Positions 38,163-48,155 of a DNA stretch of 64,000 nt are shown here, one piece after another; within the stretch, counting starts at the first letter, position 1; each line of letters begins with the position of its first letter. Made by a program: the position numbers and the translations under genes. The stretch comes from Paraburkholderia humisilvae (lineage in GTDB: Bacteria; Pseudomonadota; Gammaproteobacteria; Burkholderiales; Burkholderiaceae), in assembly GCF_902859855.1 (NCBI RefSeq), contig NZ_CADIKH010000032.1, positions 20,024-84,023 of the forward strand. Direction: 5' to 3'. A model generated the notes under the pieces. It worked only from the letters and a program-made list of their open reading frames with translations. It had not been told where the DNA came from and searched no databases.

Positions 38163-39271
38163 CTGGGAGCCTCGGTCCAGTGAATTTTCTGCCCCGGCCG
38201 CAATGCCTGCGCGCCGGCCGTCACGACCACGTCGCCCGGAGCCAACCCTCGCGATATCTGCACGCGGTCCTCACCATAGGCCTGAAGCTCCACGTCGCGC
38301 GCCGCAACCGTTCCCGTCTTCGTATCGACCACCCAGACCGCCGGCTTGCCCCCCGGCTGGATCAACGCACTCGACGGAACATCGATGGCCGGCGGACGCT
38401 GGAGCTTCATGTTGCCGATGACCGTGCTACCGAGACGCATGGCTGCCGGAGGATTGAGCACCTGAACTCTGACTGCGAACGTGCCGGTAACCGGATCGGC
38501 GCGGGGCGATACTTCGCGCACCTTACCGATAGAGGAAACCTCCGGATTGCCGGCCAGCGTGATGACGATTTCGGGATTCGCCGGTGCGGCGTCCTTGATC
38601 GCCGCGGGCACGTCGAACACGGCATCCATCGCCCCTTCGCGCGCAATCTGGACAATCATGCGGCCAGCCGGGACGACCTCACCGGGTTCGGCACCACGCG
38701 CCGTCACCACGCCGGAGACGTCCGAGACCAAGTCGGTATAGCTCAACCGGTTCTGTGCGATGTTCACCAAAGACTGCGTCGAATCGACTTGCGACTGGGT
38801 GATCTTCGCCATCGCTTCAGCCTGCTCGAACGAAGCACGCGACACGGCACGCTCCGCCAGGAGATCGCGCATGCGGTCGTACATCGTGCGCGCCTCCAGC
38901 GCCTGAGCCTCGGCGCCGGCCAGTTGCGCCCGCGCGGACTGCAGGCCGCTCTCCTCGTTCATCCGGTCAAGACGCGCCAATAGCTGGCCCGCCTTGACCC
39001 GGTCTCCGACATCGACGTTGCGAGAGATCATCCTCCCGTCGATACGGAACGATTGATTGATCTCTGCTTGTGCCTGCAAGGTGCCGGTCAAAGCGATATT
39101 TGCTCCGGCCGCCTGCTTTTCTATCGTGACGACGCGTACCGGGCGAACTTCCTCCACCGGGGTCTCTTCGCTCTTACGGCAGCCCGCCAGCAACACGCCT
39201 GCTGCCAACACGCAGAGCATCACGGTTGAACGCAGGGAACCAGCTCGACCCGTTACATGCCTGGCAAACAC
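38159..39271 (-). CDS. RND periplasmic adaptor lipoprotein, pump 2
   Basis: Start GTG 39271 with GGAGG nine bases upstream. 370 residues with lipobox LLAGC, HlyD-type lipoyl motif (VDVGDRVKAGQLLARLD), coiled coil (about 105-165) and beta-barrel domain. It bridges permease and outer-membrane channel. A GTTAC-N4-GTAAC inverted repeat lies 100 bases upstream. Confidence 0.9.
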   Translation of the reverse strand: MFARHVTGRAGSLRSTVMLCVLAAGVLLAGCRKSEETPVEEVRPVRVVTIEKQAAGANIALTGTLQAQAEINQSFRIDGRMISRNVDVGDRVKAGQLLARLDRMNEESGLQSARAQLAGAEAQALEARTMYDRMRDLLAERAVSRASFEQAEAMAKITQSQVDSTQSLVNIAQNRLSYTDLVSDVSGVVTARGAEPGEVVPAGRMIVQIAREGAMDAVFDVPAAIKDAAPANPEIVITLAGNPEVSSIGKVREVSPRADPVTGTFAVRVQVLNPPAAMRLGSTVIGNMKLQRPPAIDVPSSALIQPGGKPAVWVVDTKTGTVAARDVELQAYGEDRVQISRGLAPGDVVVTAGAQALRPGQKIHWTEAPR

Positions 39272-39370
39272 TGGTGTTTTCCTCCGGATCGCTGGGCGTG
39301 CTGCCTGCCTGCGCGCTAATCTGCCGGCGCGCGCGGCGGCAGTCCCAGCCGGGCGCGCGCGGCTGTACCC

Positions 39371-39384
39371 GTTACGCGTGTAAC
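39371..39384. promoter_or_regulatory. Inverted repeat GTTAC-N4-GTAAC upstream of pump 2
   Basis: GTTACGCGTGTAAC lies in the 114-base gap between arcA and the pump 2 adaptor, within likely promoter distance of the pump operon. It could be an operator for an unlinked regulator. No matching repeat was seen at pump 1, whose palindrome is TCACGCGTGA. Confidence 0.3.
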
Positions 39385-39385
39385 A

Positions 39386-40666
39386 CTACATCTCCACCGC
39401 GTCGCGAATGATCGGACACGTCATGCAGTGACCGCCGCCGCGCCCGCGCCCCAGCTCCGCACCCACGATGGTCACGACCTCGATCCCCGCCTTGCGCAGC
39501 AGCGTGTTCGTATACGTGTTGCGGTCGTAGGCGAACACAACGCCGGGTGATGTGCAAACCAGATTCGCGCCGCTATCCCACTGCGTGCGTTCGCGCTGGT
39601 AATCGTTGCCACCTGCCTCGACCACGCGCATCTTCTTGATGCCAAGCGCGGCGCTCACCACGTCGACGAAGGACTTTTTCTCCTGATGCAATTCCACGCC
39701 CGCCGGATGATCGCTGGGCCGGTACGTGAACGTGCGGGTGCGTGCGAGGAAATCCGGCGCGATCAGCACGCAGTCGCGGTCGGCAAACGTGAATACCGTA
39801 TCGAGGTGCATGGCCGCACGGATCTTCGGCATCGCGGCCACGATCACTTGCTCAGCCGCGTCGCGCTGGAACAGCGTGGCGGCGAGCTGGCTGATCGCCT
39901 GGCGCGAGGTGCGCTCGCTCATGCCGATCAGCACGGTCTTGTTGCCGATCGGCATGACGTCGCCGCCCTCGAGCGTCGCCAGCCCGTGATCTTGCGTGGG
40001 GTCACCCCACCACACGTTGACCTTGCCGGCAAAGTCCGGATGAAACCGGTAAATCGCCGCGGCGAGGATGGTTTCCTCGTGTCGAGCGGGCCAATACAGC
40101 GAATTGAGCGTCACGCCGCCGTAAATCCAGCACGTGGTGTCACGCGTGTACAAGGTGTTCGGCAGCGGCGGCAGCAGATATTCAGTGGACCCGGCCGCCT
40201 CGCGCACGACCTTGAGCGCCGCACCGCCATGGGTTTCCGGGAAATCGTAGATCGAAAGTCCGCCGAGTAATGTCTCGGCAAGCTTGCGATTGTCGAGCTC
40301 TTCCAGATAGCTTTTCAGCTCGTCGATGAAGCCCAGCCCAACCTGATTCGGCACGATCTGGTTATCGATGATCCACCGCTTGCCCTCGGGCACCGCAACC
40401 GTTTCGGCGAGCAGGTTGTGCATTTCGACGACTTCGACGCCACGGTCGCGCATTTTTGTCACGAAGTCGAAATGGTCCCGCTTCGCGTTGTCGACCCATA
40501 GCACGTCGTCGAATAGCAACTCGTCGCAATTGCTCGGTGTGAGGCGCGAATGCGCGATGCCGGGTGCACAGACCATCACCTTGCGGAGTTGCCCGACTTC
40601 CGAATAAACCCCAAACGCACTTTCGTCCTTTGTCTTGCCCTTCTCACCACCTTTCGCCTTGGACAT
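39386..40666 (-). CDS. arcA: Arginine deiminase
   Basis: The 426-residue enzyme hydrolyses arginine to citrulline and ammonia. Motifs: FGVYSEVGQLRKVMVCAPG at the N terminus, LPNTLYTRDTTCWIYGGV, ATLEGGDVMPIG, MHLDTVFTFAD (catalytic His/Asp), and the nucleophile Cys in RGRGGGHCMTCPIIRD. It is 21 bases downstream of the antiporter gene. ArcB and ArcC, needed to gain ATP from citrulline, are not next to it. Confidence 0.95.
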   Translation of the reverse strand: MSKAKGGEKGKTKDESAFGVYSEVGQLRKVMVCAPGIAHSRLTPSNCDELLFDDVLWVDNAKRDHFDFVTKMRDRGVEVVEMHNLLAETVAVPEGKRWIIDNQIVPNQVGLGFIDELKSYLEELDNRKLAETLLGGLSIYDFPETHGGAALKVVREAAGSTEYLLPPLPNTLYTRDTTCWIYGGVTLNSLYWPARHEETILAAAIYRFHPDFAGKVNVWWGDPTQDHGLATLEGGDVMPIGNKTVLIGMSERTSRQAISQLAATLFQRDAAEQVIVAAMPKIRAAMHLDTVFTFADRDCVLIAPDFLARTRTFTYRPSDHPAGVELHQEKKSFVDVVSAALGIKKMRVVEAGGNDYQRERTQWDSGANLVCTSPGVVFAYDRNTYTNTLLRKAGIEVVTIVGAELGRGRGGGHCMTCPIIRDAVEM

Positions 40667-40687
40667 ATCGATCTCCGCTCGTTCTGA

Positions 40688-42112
40688 TTAGAGCGCCATC
40701 AGGCCCGTGGCCAGTGACACGACGCCCACGATGGCCGCTACGGCCGCCACGATGAAAATCACCCAGTCGCTCACGCCCTGAAAAACCTTGAGCTTGCGCT
40801 CGCGTCGCGCGATGAAATAGAGCACCGTGCCGGGCGCGTAGAGGATGGCCGACAGCAGGATGAATTTCACGCCGCCAGCAAGGATCATGAATACCGTATA
40901 GATCACCGCGACCGCCGCCAGGATCAGATCCCGCTTGCGCTCTTCGGGCCGCACCTCGTAACTCTCACCGCGGTTGGAGACGATCCACCCATAGGCCGCG
41001 ACGAACAGATAGGGAATCAGCGACATCGAACTGGTGAGGTTGAGCATCAATGCAAACGCGTCGCGCGAGAAATAGGTGCTCGCTACGAGGATCTGCACCA
41101 CGATGTTGGTGATCCACAGTGCATTCGCCGGGACGTTGTTCGCATTTTCGCGCGCGAACACCGCAGGCATATCCTGATTGCGCGCCGCAGCGAACATCAC
41201 TTCCGCGCAGATCAGCGACCACGCCAGATACGCGCCGAGCACCGAGACGATCAGGCCGATGCTGACAAAGATCCCGCCCCACGGACCGACCACGCTTTCG
41301 AGCACCGCCGCCATCGACGGCTGCCGCATGCCCGCGACATCGTCGCGCGGCAGCACGGCGAACGGCAGCATCGAGACGAGCACCATGAGCGCCGTCACCG
41401 CACAGAAGCCGAAGATCGTGGCGCGCCCCACGTCCGTGCGCTCCTTTGCATAGCGCGAGTACACGCTCGCGCCTTCGATGCCGATAAACACGAACACCGT
41501 GACCAGCATCGTCGCGCGCACCTGCTGCAGAAGGCCGCCCGCTTGCGCCGCGGACGCGATATTCAGACGGAAGGTGCCGTACTTGAACACGAAGATCAGG
41601 ATGACGATGAACACCATGATCGGAACGACCTTGGCGAACGTCACGACGGTGTTGATGAACGCGGCCTGCTTGATGCCGCGAAGAATGAGGAAGTGAAACA
41701 GCCAGATGCCGATCGACGCCACGACGATCGCCGTCACCGTATTGCCGTCGCCGAAGACCGGGAAGAACGCGCCCAGTGTGGACTTGATCAGCACCCAGTA
41801 CGAGACGTTGCCGATGCAGCTGCCGATCCAGTACCCGAAGGCCGAAAGGAAGCCGGGGTAGTCGCCGAAGCCTTCCTTCGCGTAGACAAACACGCCGGCG
41901 TCGAGTTGCGGCTTGCGCTCCGCCAGCGCCTGAAATACCCGTGCCAGCGTGTACATGCCCACGCCAGCGACGATCCACGCAATGGCTGCGCCGACTGGAC
42001 CCGTTGCATTGGCGAAGGTGCGCGGCAAGGAAAAGATCCCGGCCCCCACCATGCCCCCGACCACCATCGCCGTCAACTGCAGGCGACTCATCTTCTGTCC
42101 GGTATCGGCCAT
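40688..42112 (-). CDS. arcD: Arginine/ornithine antiporter (APC superfamily)
   Basis: The start at 42112 has GAGGAAA upstream and gives 474 residues with about 13 helices. MSRLQLTAMVVGGMVGAGIFSLPRTFANATGP is the classic substrate-binding start of ArcD. It exchanges external arginine for ornithine. The upstream region has a CATAAT-like -10 on the minus strand near 42295-42300, but no convincing FNR/ANR site. Confidence 0.93.
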   Translation of the reverse strand: MADTGQKMSRLQLTAMVVGGMVGAGIFSLPRTFANATGPVGAAIAWIVAGVGMYTLARVFQALAERKPQLDAGVFVYAKEGFGDYPGFLSAFGYWIGSCIGNVSYWVLIKSTLGAFFPVFGDGNTVTAIVVASIGIWLFHFLILRGIKQAAFINTVVTFAKVVPIMVFIVILIFVFKYGTFRLNIASAAQAGGLLQQVRATMLVTVFVFIGIEGASVYSRYAKERTDVGRATIFGFCAVTALMVLVSMLPFAVLPRDDVAGMRQPSMAAVLESVVGPWGGIFVSIGLIVSVLGAYLAWSLICAEVMFAAARNQDMPAVFARENANNVPANALWITNIVVQILVASTYFSRDAFALMLNLTSSMSLIPYLFVAAYGWIVSNRGESYEVRPEERKRDLILAAVAVIYTVFMILAGGVKFILLSAILYAPGTVLYFIARRERKLKVFQGVSDWVIFIVAAVAAIVGVVSLATGLMAL

Positions 42113-42481
42113 CGGTTTCCTCGCTTTGCCTGGAACTGCGCTATATCGAGAGACCAACCCCACCTGTACCGCGTGTCGTCACGCTGAAGAGACTCGCCGG
42201 CGTCGCGGCGTTCGCGCTCGCTTCACCGGGTCATGCGAACTGAGTTGTTGCAAGGCAGCACATGCCACCCATGCCGTCCGGAGAACTGATGATCATTATG
42301 GGATAAATTTACGAAAAATGTGTTTAGCTTGCCGTCCATTCGATAACGTTTCCGAAACCCAGCCTGTTGCGCATCTTTGACCCGCGCTTTGCGATGCATG
42401 TGCTGGAACAGGTCGAAGAAGAAAAAAACGTTCAAATATTAAATCTCAGCATGACCCGTGGTTATCCATTGTCGGTGTTCG
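42113..42481. other. Intergenic region between arcD and the lipase gene
   Basis: About 370 bases. The middle (42285-42360) is AT-rich and probably holds the arcDA promoter. No gene, repeat or RNA was recognised. Confidence 0.4.
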
Positions 42482-44566
42482 TCATCTATCCCGCATTGCC
42501 TCGCCGCAGATCTCGCCACGTGCATCGAACGTGTCGATATCCTCATGCAAGATCCGCCGGATCTCGAGAATCGCCTCCGGCGTCTGCTGGACGCTGTGTC
42601 CCGCGACGATCACCTTCTCGGATAGCGCGCCCGCGAGATGCGCACTGCGATACGGAACCACGCCATCATCGGACTCCTCCAGTGGCCCGTTCGCTCGTCG
42701 CCTCGCGATGATCGAATGGAAGCACACGTGGGGGCTGATTGGCAGTTGCGCAGTCGCACGGATCATCGGATCGGTATCGCGCAGTTGTTCGATGCTGTTC
42801 GGAACGTGGAAAGTCTTGCCCTGCGGATCGATATTCGTCGCAGTCTGCACCACGTCTTCGATTTCAGCCAGAAGCGCGCGCGGCAAGCGCACAAGATTGG
42901 CGACCCAGCGAGAAAGGCGATTGCTCGCAAACGGCGTGCCCCGGTGCGGCGCCGCAATGAAGATGGCCCGCTCGACTTGGGGCATCGGCCTGAAACGCAG
43001 CAAGCGATTCAGCCGCTCATCCTCGCGATCGATGTCGGCGCCTTCCGGCACGAACGTGTCCTTGAACACCGTCCATAGTTCGTCGTCGGAGGTGGAGACA
43101 AGCAATCTTGCCAGCACGCCGCCCATGCTATGGCCGATCAAAACCATGCCACAGGAAGCCGGCGATGTGCCGCCAGGATCGAAGTGTTCGAGCGTCTCTT
43201 GCACGGCTCTTCGAATTCGCGCGAGCGTGACCAGAATGGGGACGTTGGTCGGATAGTAGACCTGCCACACCTGAAAATGCTCGCGGAGCACTTCGTCACC
43301 CAGAATATCGTTCGCCACGTTGACCCATGCTTCCGGGCTACTCGCAAGACCGTGCAGCATCAACACGATCCGTCGGTCGGGATCGAAAGGCTGCATCATA
43401 TAAATGCGGGGACGATCAATGCCGCGCGAGCGCCCGAAGAGCGTACGCAACGACTGGCCAGAGAAGCCCGAGCGGGCTAGCCAGATGCCGTAGCCGGCGC
43501 TGAAGTTCGCCGCCAGAGGGACGGTCTGGCCGTGCAGTTCGATACTCGCTTCGCGATAGGGGTCGTAGACCGACAGAATCACTTCACGCGAGCTGAGCAC
43601 CTGTTCAAGCGTGCCCTGGCTAAACCAGATCAGCGCGGTGACGTTGGGCGACGGCATTTCGCGGAACGGGCGGATGTCTTGCGTTGGCCCGGATGTTGCC
43701 CGCGGTGCGCTGTCTGCGCTATCGGTTGCGTTGACATCCGAATTTCGACCGGAGTCCGGTGAGGGCACATTCATGACCGCGACGAGTTCCGCGCCGAGCC
43801 CATCGCGGCGGTAGATGCTGCGCAGTCCCGCGAACGAGAGCGCGGAGGCGGGAATGACTTCGCGTGGCTCGTGCACGCCTTCCGGCAACCGGGTCCGGCT
43901 CAGGTCGAGATCGATACTCCAGCCGGCTATGAACTGGGTGCCGGGGTCGCCACTATTTGGGTCCGACTCGAACGCGCCGCGCCGGAACAACGCGCCGGCC
44001 AGCTCCTGGACCGCATAGTTATAGTAGTCACGAACCTGAGTCTGGCGATCCTCGAAGGCCCGTTCGCCGGCCGTGCGCTGGCCGAGAAACAGAAAAGCAT
44101 ACGAATAGCGCACGGTTCTGAGCCACAGATCAAATTGTGCATCGTTCCACGCGACGCTGTTCGTTGACGTCTGCGTGATGGCCAGTTGTAGAGACAGCTC
44201 GGCCAGACTCGCGAGTCGCCGGTCGGTATTGATTCCGTTGACGGCCGTGATTGCATCGATACAGTGCTGCGGTTCTCTCTGGCACGCGTTCTCGTCCAGT
44301 GCTGCGACGCGCAGCGTGTCGCGTGTTGCGGTACTCAGACGGCCCGTCGACAGAATATCGCCACGTCGCAATGCGATGTATTGCTCCGGCCCGAGCGACC
44401 TGACCGTCACCATCGCACAGCCAGACAACAGACCGCAGAACACTAGTACCAGCATCAAATGACGCAACGTCCACGATAAGCGGGCACGCGTCATGATGTG
44501 TCGGGACCATTGGCGTGGATCGGCAACTTCGCCGTGTTCATGCGGGCGGGTGTGGACCGTTGCCAT
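42482..44566 (-). CDS. Lipoprotein alpha/beta-hydrolase with lipase motif
   Basis: Up to 694 residues. The internal start ATG 44494 gives a clean lipoprotein signal (LVFCGLLSGC) and may be the real one; neither start has a clear ribosome site. The N-terminal half is unassigned. The C-terminal half has IVLMLHGLASSPEAWVNVANDI (oxyanion region), the nucleophile elbow VLIGHSMGGVLARLLVS and a late IVAGHSVQQTPEAI with the probable catalytic His; an Asp (DDGVVPYRSAHL) lies between. This suggests a membrane-anchored lipase or esterase acting in the periplasm. Confidence 0.82.
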   Translation of the reverse strand: MATVHTRPHEHGEVADPRQWSRHIMTRARLSWTLRHLMLVLVFCGLLSGCAMVTVRSLGPEQYIALRRGDILSTGRLSTATRDTLRVAALDENACQREPQHCIDAITAVNGINTDRRLASLAELSLQLAITQTSTNSVAWNDAQFDLWLRTVRYSYAFLFLGQRTAGERAFEDRQTQVRDYYNYAVQELAGALFRRGAFESDPNSGDPGTQFIAGWSIDLDLSRTRLPEGVHEPREVIPASALSFAGLRSIYRRDGLGAELVAVMNVPSPDSGRNSDVNATDSADSAPRATSGPTQDIRPFREMPSPNVTALIWFSQGTLEQVLSSREVILSVYDPYREASIELHGQTVPLAANFSAGYGIWLARSGFSGQSLRTLFGRSRGIDRPRIYMMQPFDPDRRIVLMLHGLASSPEAWVNVANDILGDEVLREHFQVWQVYYPTNVPILVTLARIRRAVQETLEHFDPGGTSPASCGMVLIGHSMGGVLARLLVSTSDDELWTVFKDTFVPEGADIDREDERLNRLLRFRPMPQVERAIFIAAPHRGTPFASNRLSRWVANLVRLPRALLAEIEDVVQTATNIDPQGKTFHVPNSIEQLRDTDPMIRATAQLPISPHVCFHSIIARRRANGPLEESDDGVVPYRSAHLAGALSEKVIVAGHSVQQTPEAILEIRRILHEDIDTFDARGEICGEAMRDR

Positions 44567-45086
44567 GGCTGAATTGCAATGAATGCACCGAGTTTAGAGA
44601 ACCGCCATCGCTCCATGCAGAGCCAGCAATGTTACGTGTACCGCCTCCGTTTTTACTAAAGTCTGTCCAACGCAGTTACCTTTCATTTGCGTACGAGATG
44701 AATAGCACCGAATACTTGATCTCGATCGCATATTTTCCGATAAAGAAACTCGGTAGCGGGCTCATATACAGCCAGAGCGTCCACGCATGGTCGAAGAACA
44801 CAAGTGTAATCGCTTGCGTTGAACGTACATCAAAGCGATCCAAAGTCACCTCGGGTCAGAAAATCTGAATAACGCTGACCGTCTGGACTGCATGGCATGG
44901 CCGAGAGTCGGCGCGCTCCGACTGAAAACCTGCGAAGAACATCGCGCAGCAGCATGCAGAATCGGTGCTAGACTGAATTGGAGCTGGCATCCGATGTTGA
45001 TGTGGGCATGGCCGCAAACACCCGTGCTGCGAGGCTCGGTCGCACAGCTCGCGCGTCAATCAAATGACTCAGAAAAGGGGCGCAAA
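44567..45086. other. Intergenic, divergent promoter region
   Basis: About 520 bases between divergent genes. An AT-rich stretch at 44640-44840 may hold promoters. Reading frames here show no coding character, and no repeat or RNA gene was recognised. Confidence 0.4.
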
Positions 45087-46499
45087 ATGGCGGAGACACA
45101 AACTTTGGCGGAGCGACAGGCGGCGGGCCGTCATGCCCGGGTGCACGCAAAGCGCTCGCTACACGCAGCGATCGGCGATACCGATCGTGATCCCGTCCAG
45201 CTGCTTCGGGAAAACAGTGCCGGCCGAGTCGAGGCACTGGTCCCGCTACGCTACGGCCGAATGTCCGTTTCGCCGTTCACGTTCTATCGCGGCAGCGCCA
45301 TTCTCCAGGCGCACGACCTTTCCAGCACAATGCATTCCGGGATCGCATTCCCCATCTGCGGTGATGCCCACCTGATGAACTTCGGAGGATTCGCGACGCC
45401 CGAGCGGCAACTGGTTTTCGATCTGAACGATTTCGACGAAGTCGCCTGTGGGCCGTGGGAGTGGGATGTTAAACGGCTCGCCGCGAGCTTCGCGATCGCT
45501 GGCGAGCATATGGGTGTCCACCATGATTCGATCGAAGACATCGTCTCGACGGCTATGCATGAGTATCGTGACCGAATGAGCAGGTATGCCGAGTGCAGCG
45601 CGCTCGAGCTCTGGCACGAGATCGTTACGTTCGAACGGATGATCGAAGTTGCCGCCACGGCTGAAGGGCGCCAGCTGATCAACCGGGCGATGGAAAAGGC
45701 AGCGGGCCGCACACACGAAAACATGCTGGGCAAGATGGCCGTGCTGACCGACGGCCGCTGGTCCATTCAGGATGCTCCACCCGCGATGTTCCACCCGAGC
45801 GGCCCTAACTCGCTACTCGGTAAAGACCGGAAGTGGTCGGACACGGATGAGTGGAAAGGCAAACTCGCCCATGCTTTTGACGGTTACCTTCAAACGCTTT
45901 CGTCGGAACGACGCGAACTGCTCGCTCAGTTCGAGCTTCACGATATCGCATTCAAGGTGGTCGGCGTGGGGAGCGTCGGCACCTTCTGCCTAGTGCTATT
46001 GCTTGTGGACAGCCACGGCAAGCCGCTCTTTCTGCAAGTCAAGGAAGCGCGTGCGTCGGTGATTTCCCGTTACTTCAAAGGCGCAGGACCGACTCACCAG
46101 GGCGAGCGTGTGGTGACGGGGCAGCGCCTGCTTCAGGCCGCGAGTGACTCGTTTCTCGGTTGGACGATGGGCCCCGCTGGGCGACAGTTCTACTTCCGCC
46201 AGTTGCGTGACATGAAGATCTCCGCAGAAGTCGAGCGCATGAGCACCACCATCCTTCAGGGCTACGCACGCATCTGCGGTTGGGCGCTGGCGCGCGCTCA
46301 CGCGAAGGCAAGCGGCAGGGCCGTGGAAATCTCGGCCTATCTGGGCAACGGAAACCGGTTCGCGGACGCGCTTACCCAGTATGCCTTCGCTTATGCCCTA
46401 CAGAACCAGAAGGACTACGATATATTTATGAGGGCGTGCCGGTCAGGCAAGCTCGAAGCACGGAGCGACGAGGACATGGCGGCGGATTTCCGCGTCTGA
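45087..46499 (+). CDS. DUF2252 family protein
   Basis: The start at 45087 has AGGGG six bases upstream; the frame upstream of it is not coding. The 470-residue protein matches DUF2252: RYGRMSVSPFTFYRGSA, GDAHLMNFGGFATPERQLVFDLNDFDEVACGPWEWDVKRLAAS, VGVGSVGTFCLVLLLVD and FLQVKEARASVI. The kinase-like GDxHxxNFG...NDFDE pattern suggests an aminoglycoside-phosphotransferase-like fold, but no activity is established. It is followed by the channel gene after 57 bases, so they may be cotranscribed. Confidence 0.88.
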   Translation: MAETQTLAERQAAGRHARVHAKRSLHAAIGDTDRDPVQLLRENSAGRVEALVPLRYGRMSVSPFTFYRGSAILQAHDLSSTMHSGIAFPICGDAHLMNFGGFATPERQLVFDLNDFDEVACGPWEWDVKRLAASFAIAGEHMGVHHDSIEDIVSTAMHEYRDRMSRYAECSALELWHEIVTFERMIEVAATAEGRQLINRAMEKAAGRTHENMLGKMAVLTDGRWSIQDAPPAMFHPSGPNSLLGKDRKWSDTDEWKGKLAHAFDGYLQTLSSERRELLAQFELHDIAFKVVGVGSVGTFCLVLLLVDSHGKPLFLQVKEARASVISRYFKGAGPTHQGERVVTGQRLLQAASDSFLGWTMGPAGRQFYFRQLRDMKISAEVERMSTTILQGYARICGWALARAHAKASGRAVEISAYLGNGNRFADALTQYAFAYALQNQKDYDIFMRACRSGKLEARSDEDMAADFRV

Positions 46500-46556
46500 C
46501 GCGTTCTGGCACATTCTGCTGGTCTATCACACCAACTGGACCACGGGAGACGCGTG

Positions 46557-47780
46557 ATGAGCCATTCAGTCCGGTGGCTGGTCGCACTGAGTTGCCTGAC
46601 CCTGTCGTCGGGAGTCACCGGACCGGCTTCGGATGCCGCTCAAGCGGCAGCCTCGTTACGCGGAGCCGAGTCGACGACCGTTGCTACCGCAACGTTATCG
46701 CCTGATCCGGTCACTCGCCAAAACTTCGCCGATCAGCCCGCATCGGCCGCGCCACGCGTTACTCCAACGGTCGCGGTCACGAATGGTCCACTGCGGGTTG
46801 CAATTGCTTCGGTCGCACCGTTCGTGTTGCCACAGACCGCCGTTCCGGAAGGGTTTAGTGTTGATCTATGGAACGAGCTTGCGCGCCGTATGCATGTCGA
46901 ATTCACGTGGGTCAAAGTGCCGACACAGGCTCAGTTGCTGTCCGCCGTGCAGCATGGCGACGCCGATGTCGCGATCGCGGCGATTACCATGACCCCCGAA
47001 CGGGAAAGAGTCGTGGATTTCTCGATACCTTATTTCGACTCCGGCTTACAGATCATGGTGCGCGCGCAGAACGACAGCACATTCATGGCCACGCTCAGAT
47101 CGGTCCCGTGGCTGGGCATCGTTCAGCTGCTGGGCATTGCGGTCGCCATCGTTTTTCTTCTTGCCAACCTGATCTGGCTCATCGAGCGGAAACAGGATCC
47201 TCAATTTCGGAAGCCTTATTTCCGTGCAATCGGCGAAGGTTTGTGGGTGACCATGCTGATCATTGCCACGGGTGAGCACGGCGAACGCGAAACGGCGAGC
47301 GTATTGAAGCGTCTGCTCGTGCCCGCGATGTGGTTGATCGGTGTCGTGCTGATTGCTCAACTGACTGCCACCGTCACATCGTCACAGACCGTGGCGCGCC
47401 TCCAGTCGAACATCCGTGGCCCAGACGATCTCCCGGGCAAATCGATCGGTACGGTCCCCGCCACCACCGCTGCCAACTACCTTGCTCAACGCGGCCTGCC
47501 ATTTGTCGACATCAACACAGCCGACGATGGCATACGCATGCTCACGCAAGGCGACGTGCAGGCGATCGTTTATGACGCCCCCACGCTTCAGTACTGGGCC
47601 GCGAAACGCGGGAACGGCGCGCTGATCGTTGTCGGACCGATATTCCGGCCGGAGAAGTATGGAATCGCAGTGGCGAACGGCAGTGCATTGCGCAAGCCTA
47701 TCAACGAGGCGTTGCTCGCGATGTACGAGGACGGGACCTACGAACAGATCAACGGGAAGTGGTTTTCACCAGCCAGGTAG
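46557..47780 (+). CDS. Ionotropic glutamate-receptor-like ligand-gated channel
   Basis: The start at 46557 has GGGAG seven bases upstream. Layout of the 407 residues: signal and Ala/Thr-rich linker (1-75), ligand lobe S1 (78-172; LRVAIASVAPFV, GFSVDLWNELARR, DVAIAAITMTPERERVVDFSIPYFDSGLQIMV), helix M1 (185-209), pore loop (225-245), helix M2 (253-275), lobe S2 (285-400). This is the S1-M1-P-M2-S2 arrangement of prokaryotic glutamate receptors such as GluR0. The filter region reads IIATGEHGE, not the potassium-type TVGYGD, so ion selectivity is open. Confidence 0.85.
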   Translation: MSHSVRWLVALSCLTLSSGVTGPASDAAQAAASLRGAESTTVATATLSPDPVTRQNFADQPASAAPRVTPTVAVTNGPLRVAIASVAPFVLPQTAVPEGFSVDLWNELARRMHVEFTWVKVPTQAQLLSAVQHGDADVAIAAITMTPERERVVDFSIPYFDSGLQIMVRAQNDSTFMATLRSVPWLGIVQLLGIAVAIVFLLANLIWLIERKQDPQFRKPYFRAIGEGLWVTMLIIATGEHGERETASVLKRLLVPAMWLIGVVLIAQLTATVTSSQTVARLQSNIRGPDDLPGKSIGTVPATTAANYLAQRGLPFVDINTADDGIRMLTQGDVQAIVYDAPTLQYWAAKRGNGALIVVGPIFRPEKYGIAVANGSALRKPINEALLAMYEDGTYEQINGKWFSPAR

Positions 47781-47833
47781 GCATGCCTGATACGGTCGCC
47801 TCTGGCTGGCTGGTCTCCGCAGGCGCGACCGCG

Positions 47834-48046
47834 CTAGTACATTTTTTTCGGCGGTAGTGCTCGCAGGCTCCGCTTACGTTGCCTCGACACGGCTGCGGAC
47901 TTTTTGCGTTTGCGTCGCTCGGTGGGCTTTTCGAACATCGTCCGCGCGCGAAGTTCCTTAAGGAGTCCCGTGTTCTGAATCGAACGTCTGAATCGACGCA
48001 GCGCGACCTCCACCGGCTCGTTGGGTCTCAAGGTTACGGTAGTCAT
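47834..48046 (-). CDS. rpsU: 30S ribosomal protein S21 (paralogue)
   Basis: 70 residues: VTLRPNEPVEVALRRFRRSIQNTGLLKELRARTMFEKPTERRKRKKSAAVSR, with an Arg-rich tail. AAGGAG lies six bases before the ATG. S21 helps mRNA binding by the 30S subunit. Burkholderiales often carry several copies. This one is not next to dnaG/rpoD and lies among small unknown genes, suggesting a conditional paralogue. Confidence 0.93.
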   Translation of the reverse strand: MTTVTLRPNEPVEVALRRFRRSIQNTGLLKELRARTMFEKPTERRKRKKSAAVSRQRKRSLRALPPKKMY

Positions 48047-48155
48047 TCAGCTCCTTATTTAAGCAGTGGTGAGCAGAAATGCCCAGCATCGGCAGATCTC
48101 CTTCAAGGGGAAATGCATGGAGATTGTTCTCGTGTTTCGCAAATCGGACCGGGCA

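Noticed and set aside
42281..42300. Possible FNR/ANR box (CTGATGATCATTAT) upstream of arcD
   Set aside because: Only one half resembles TTGAT; the second half does not match ATCAA.
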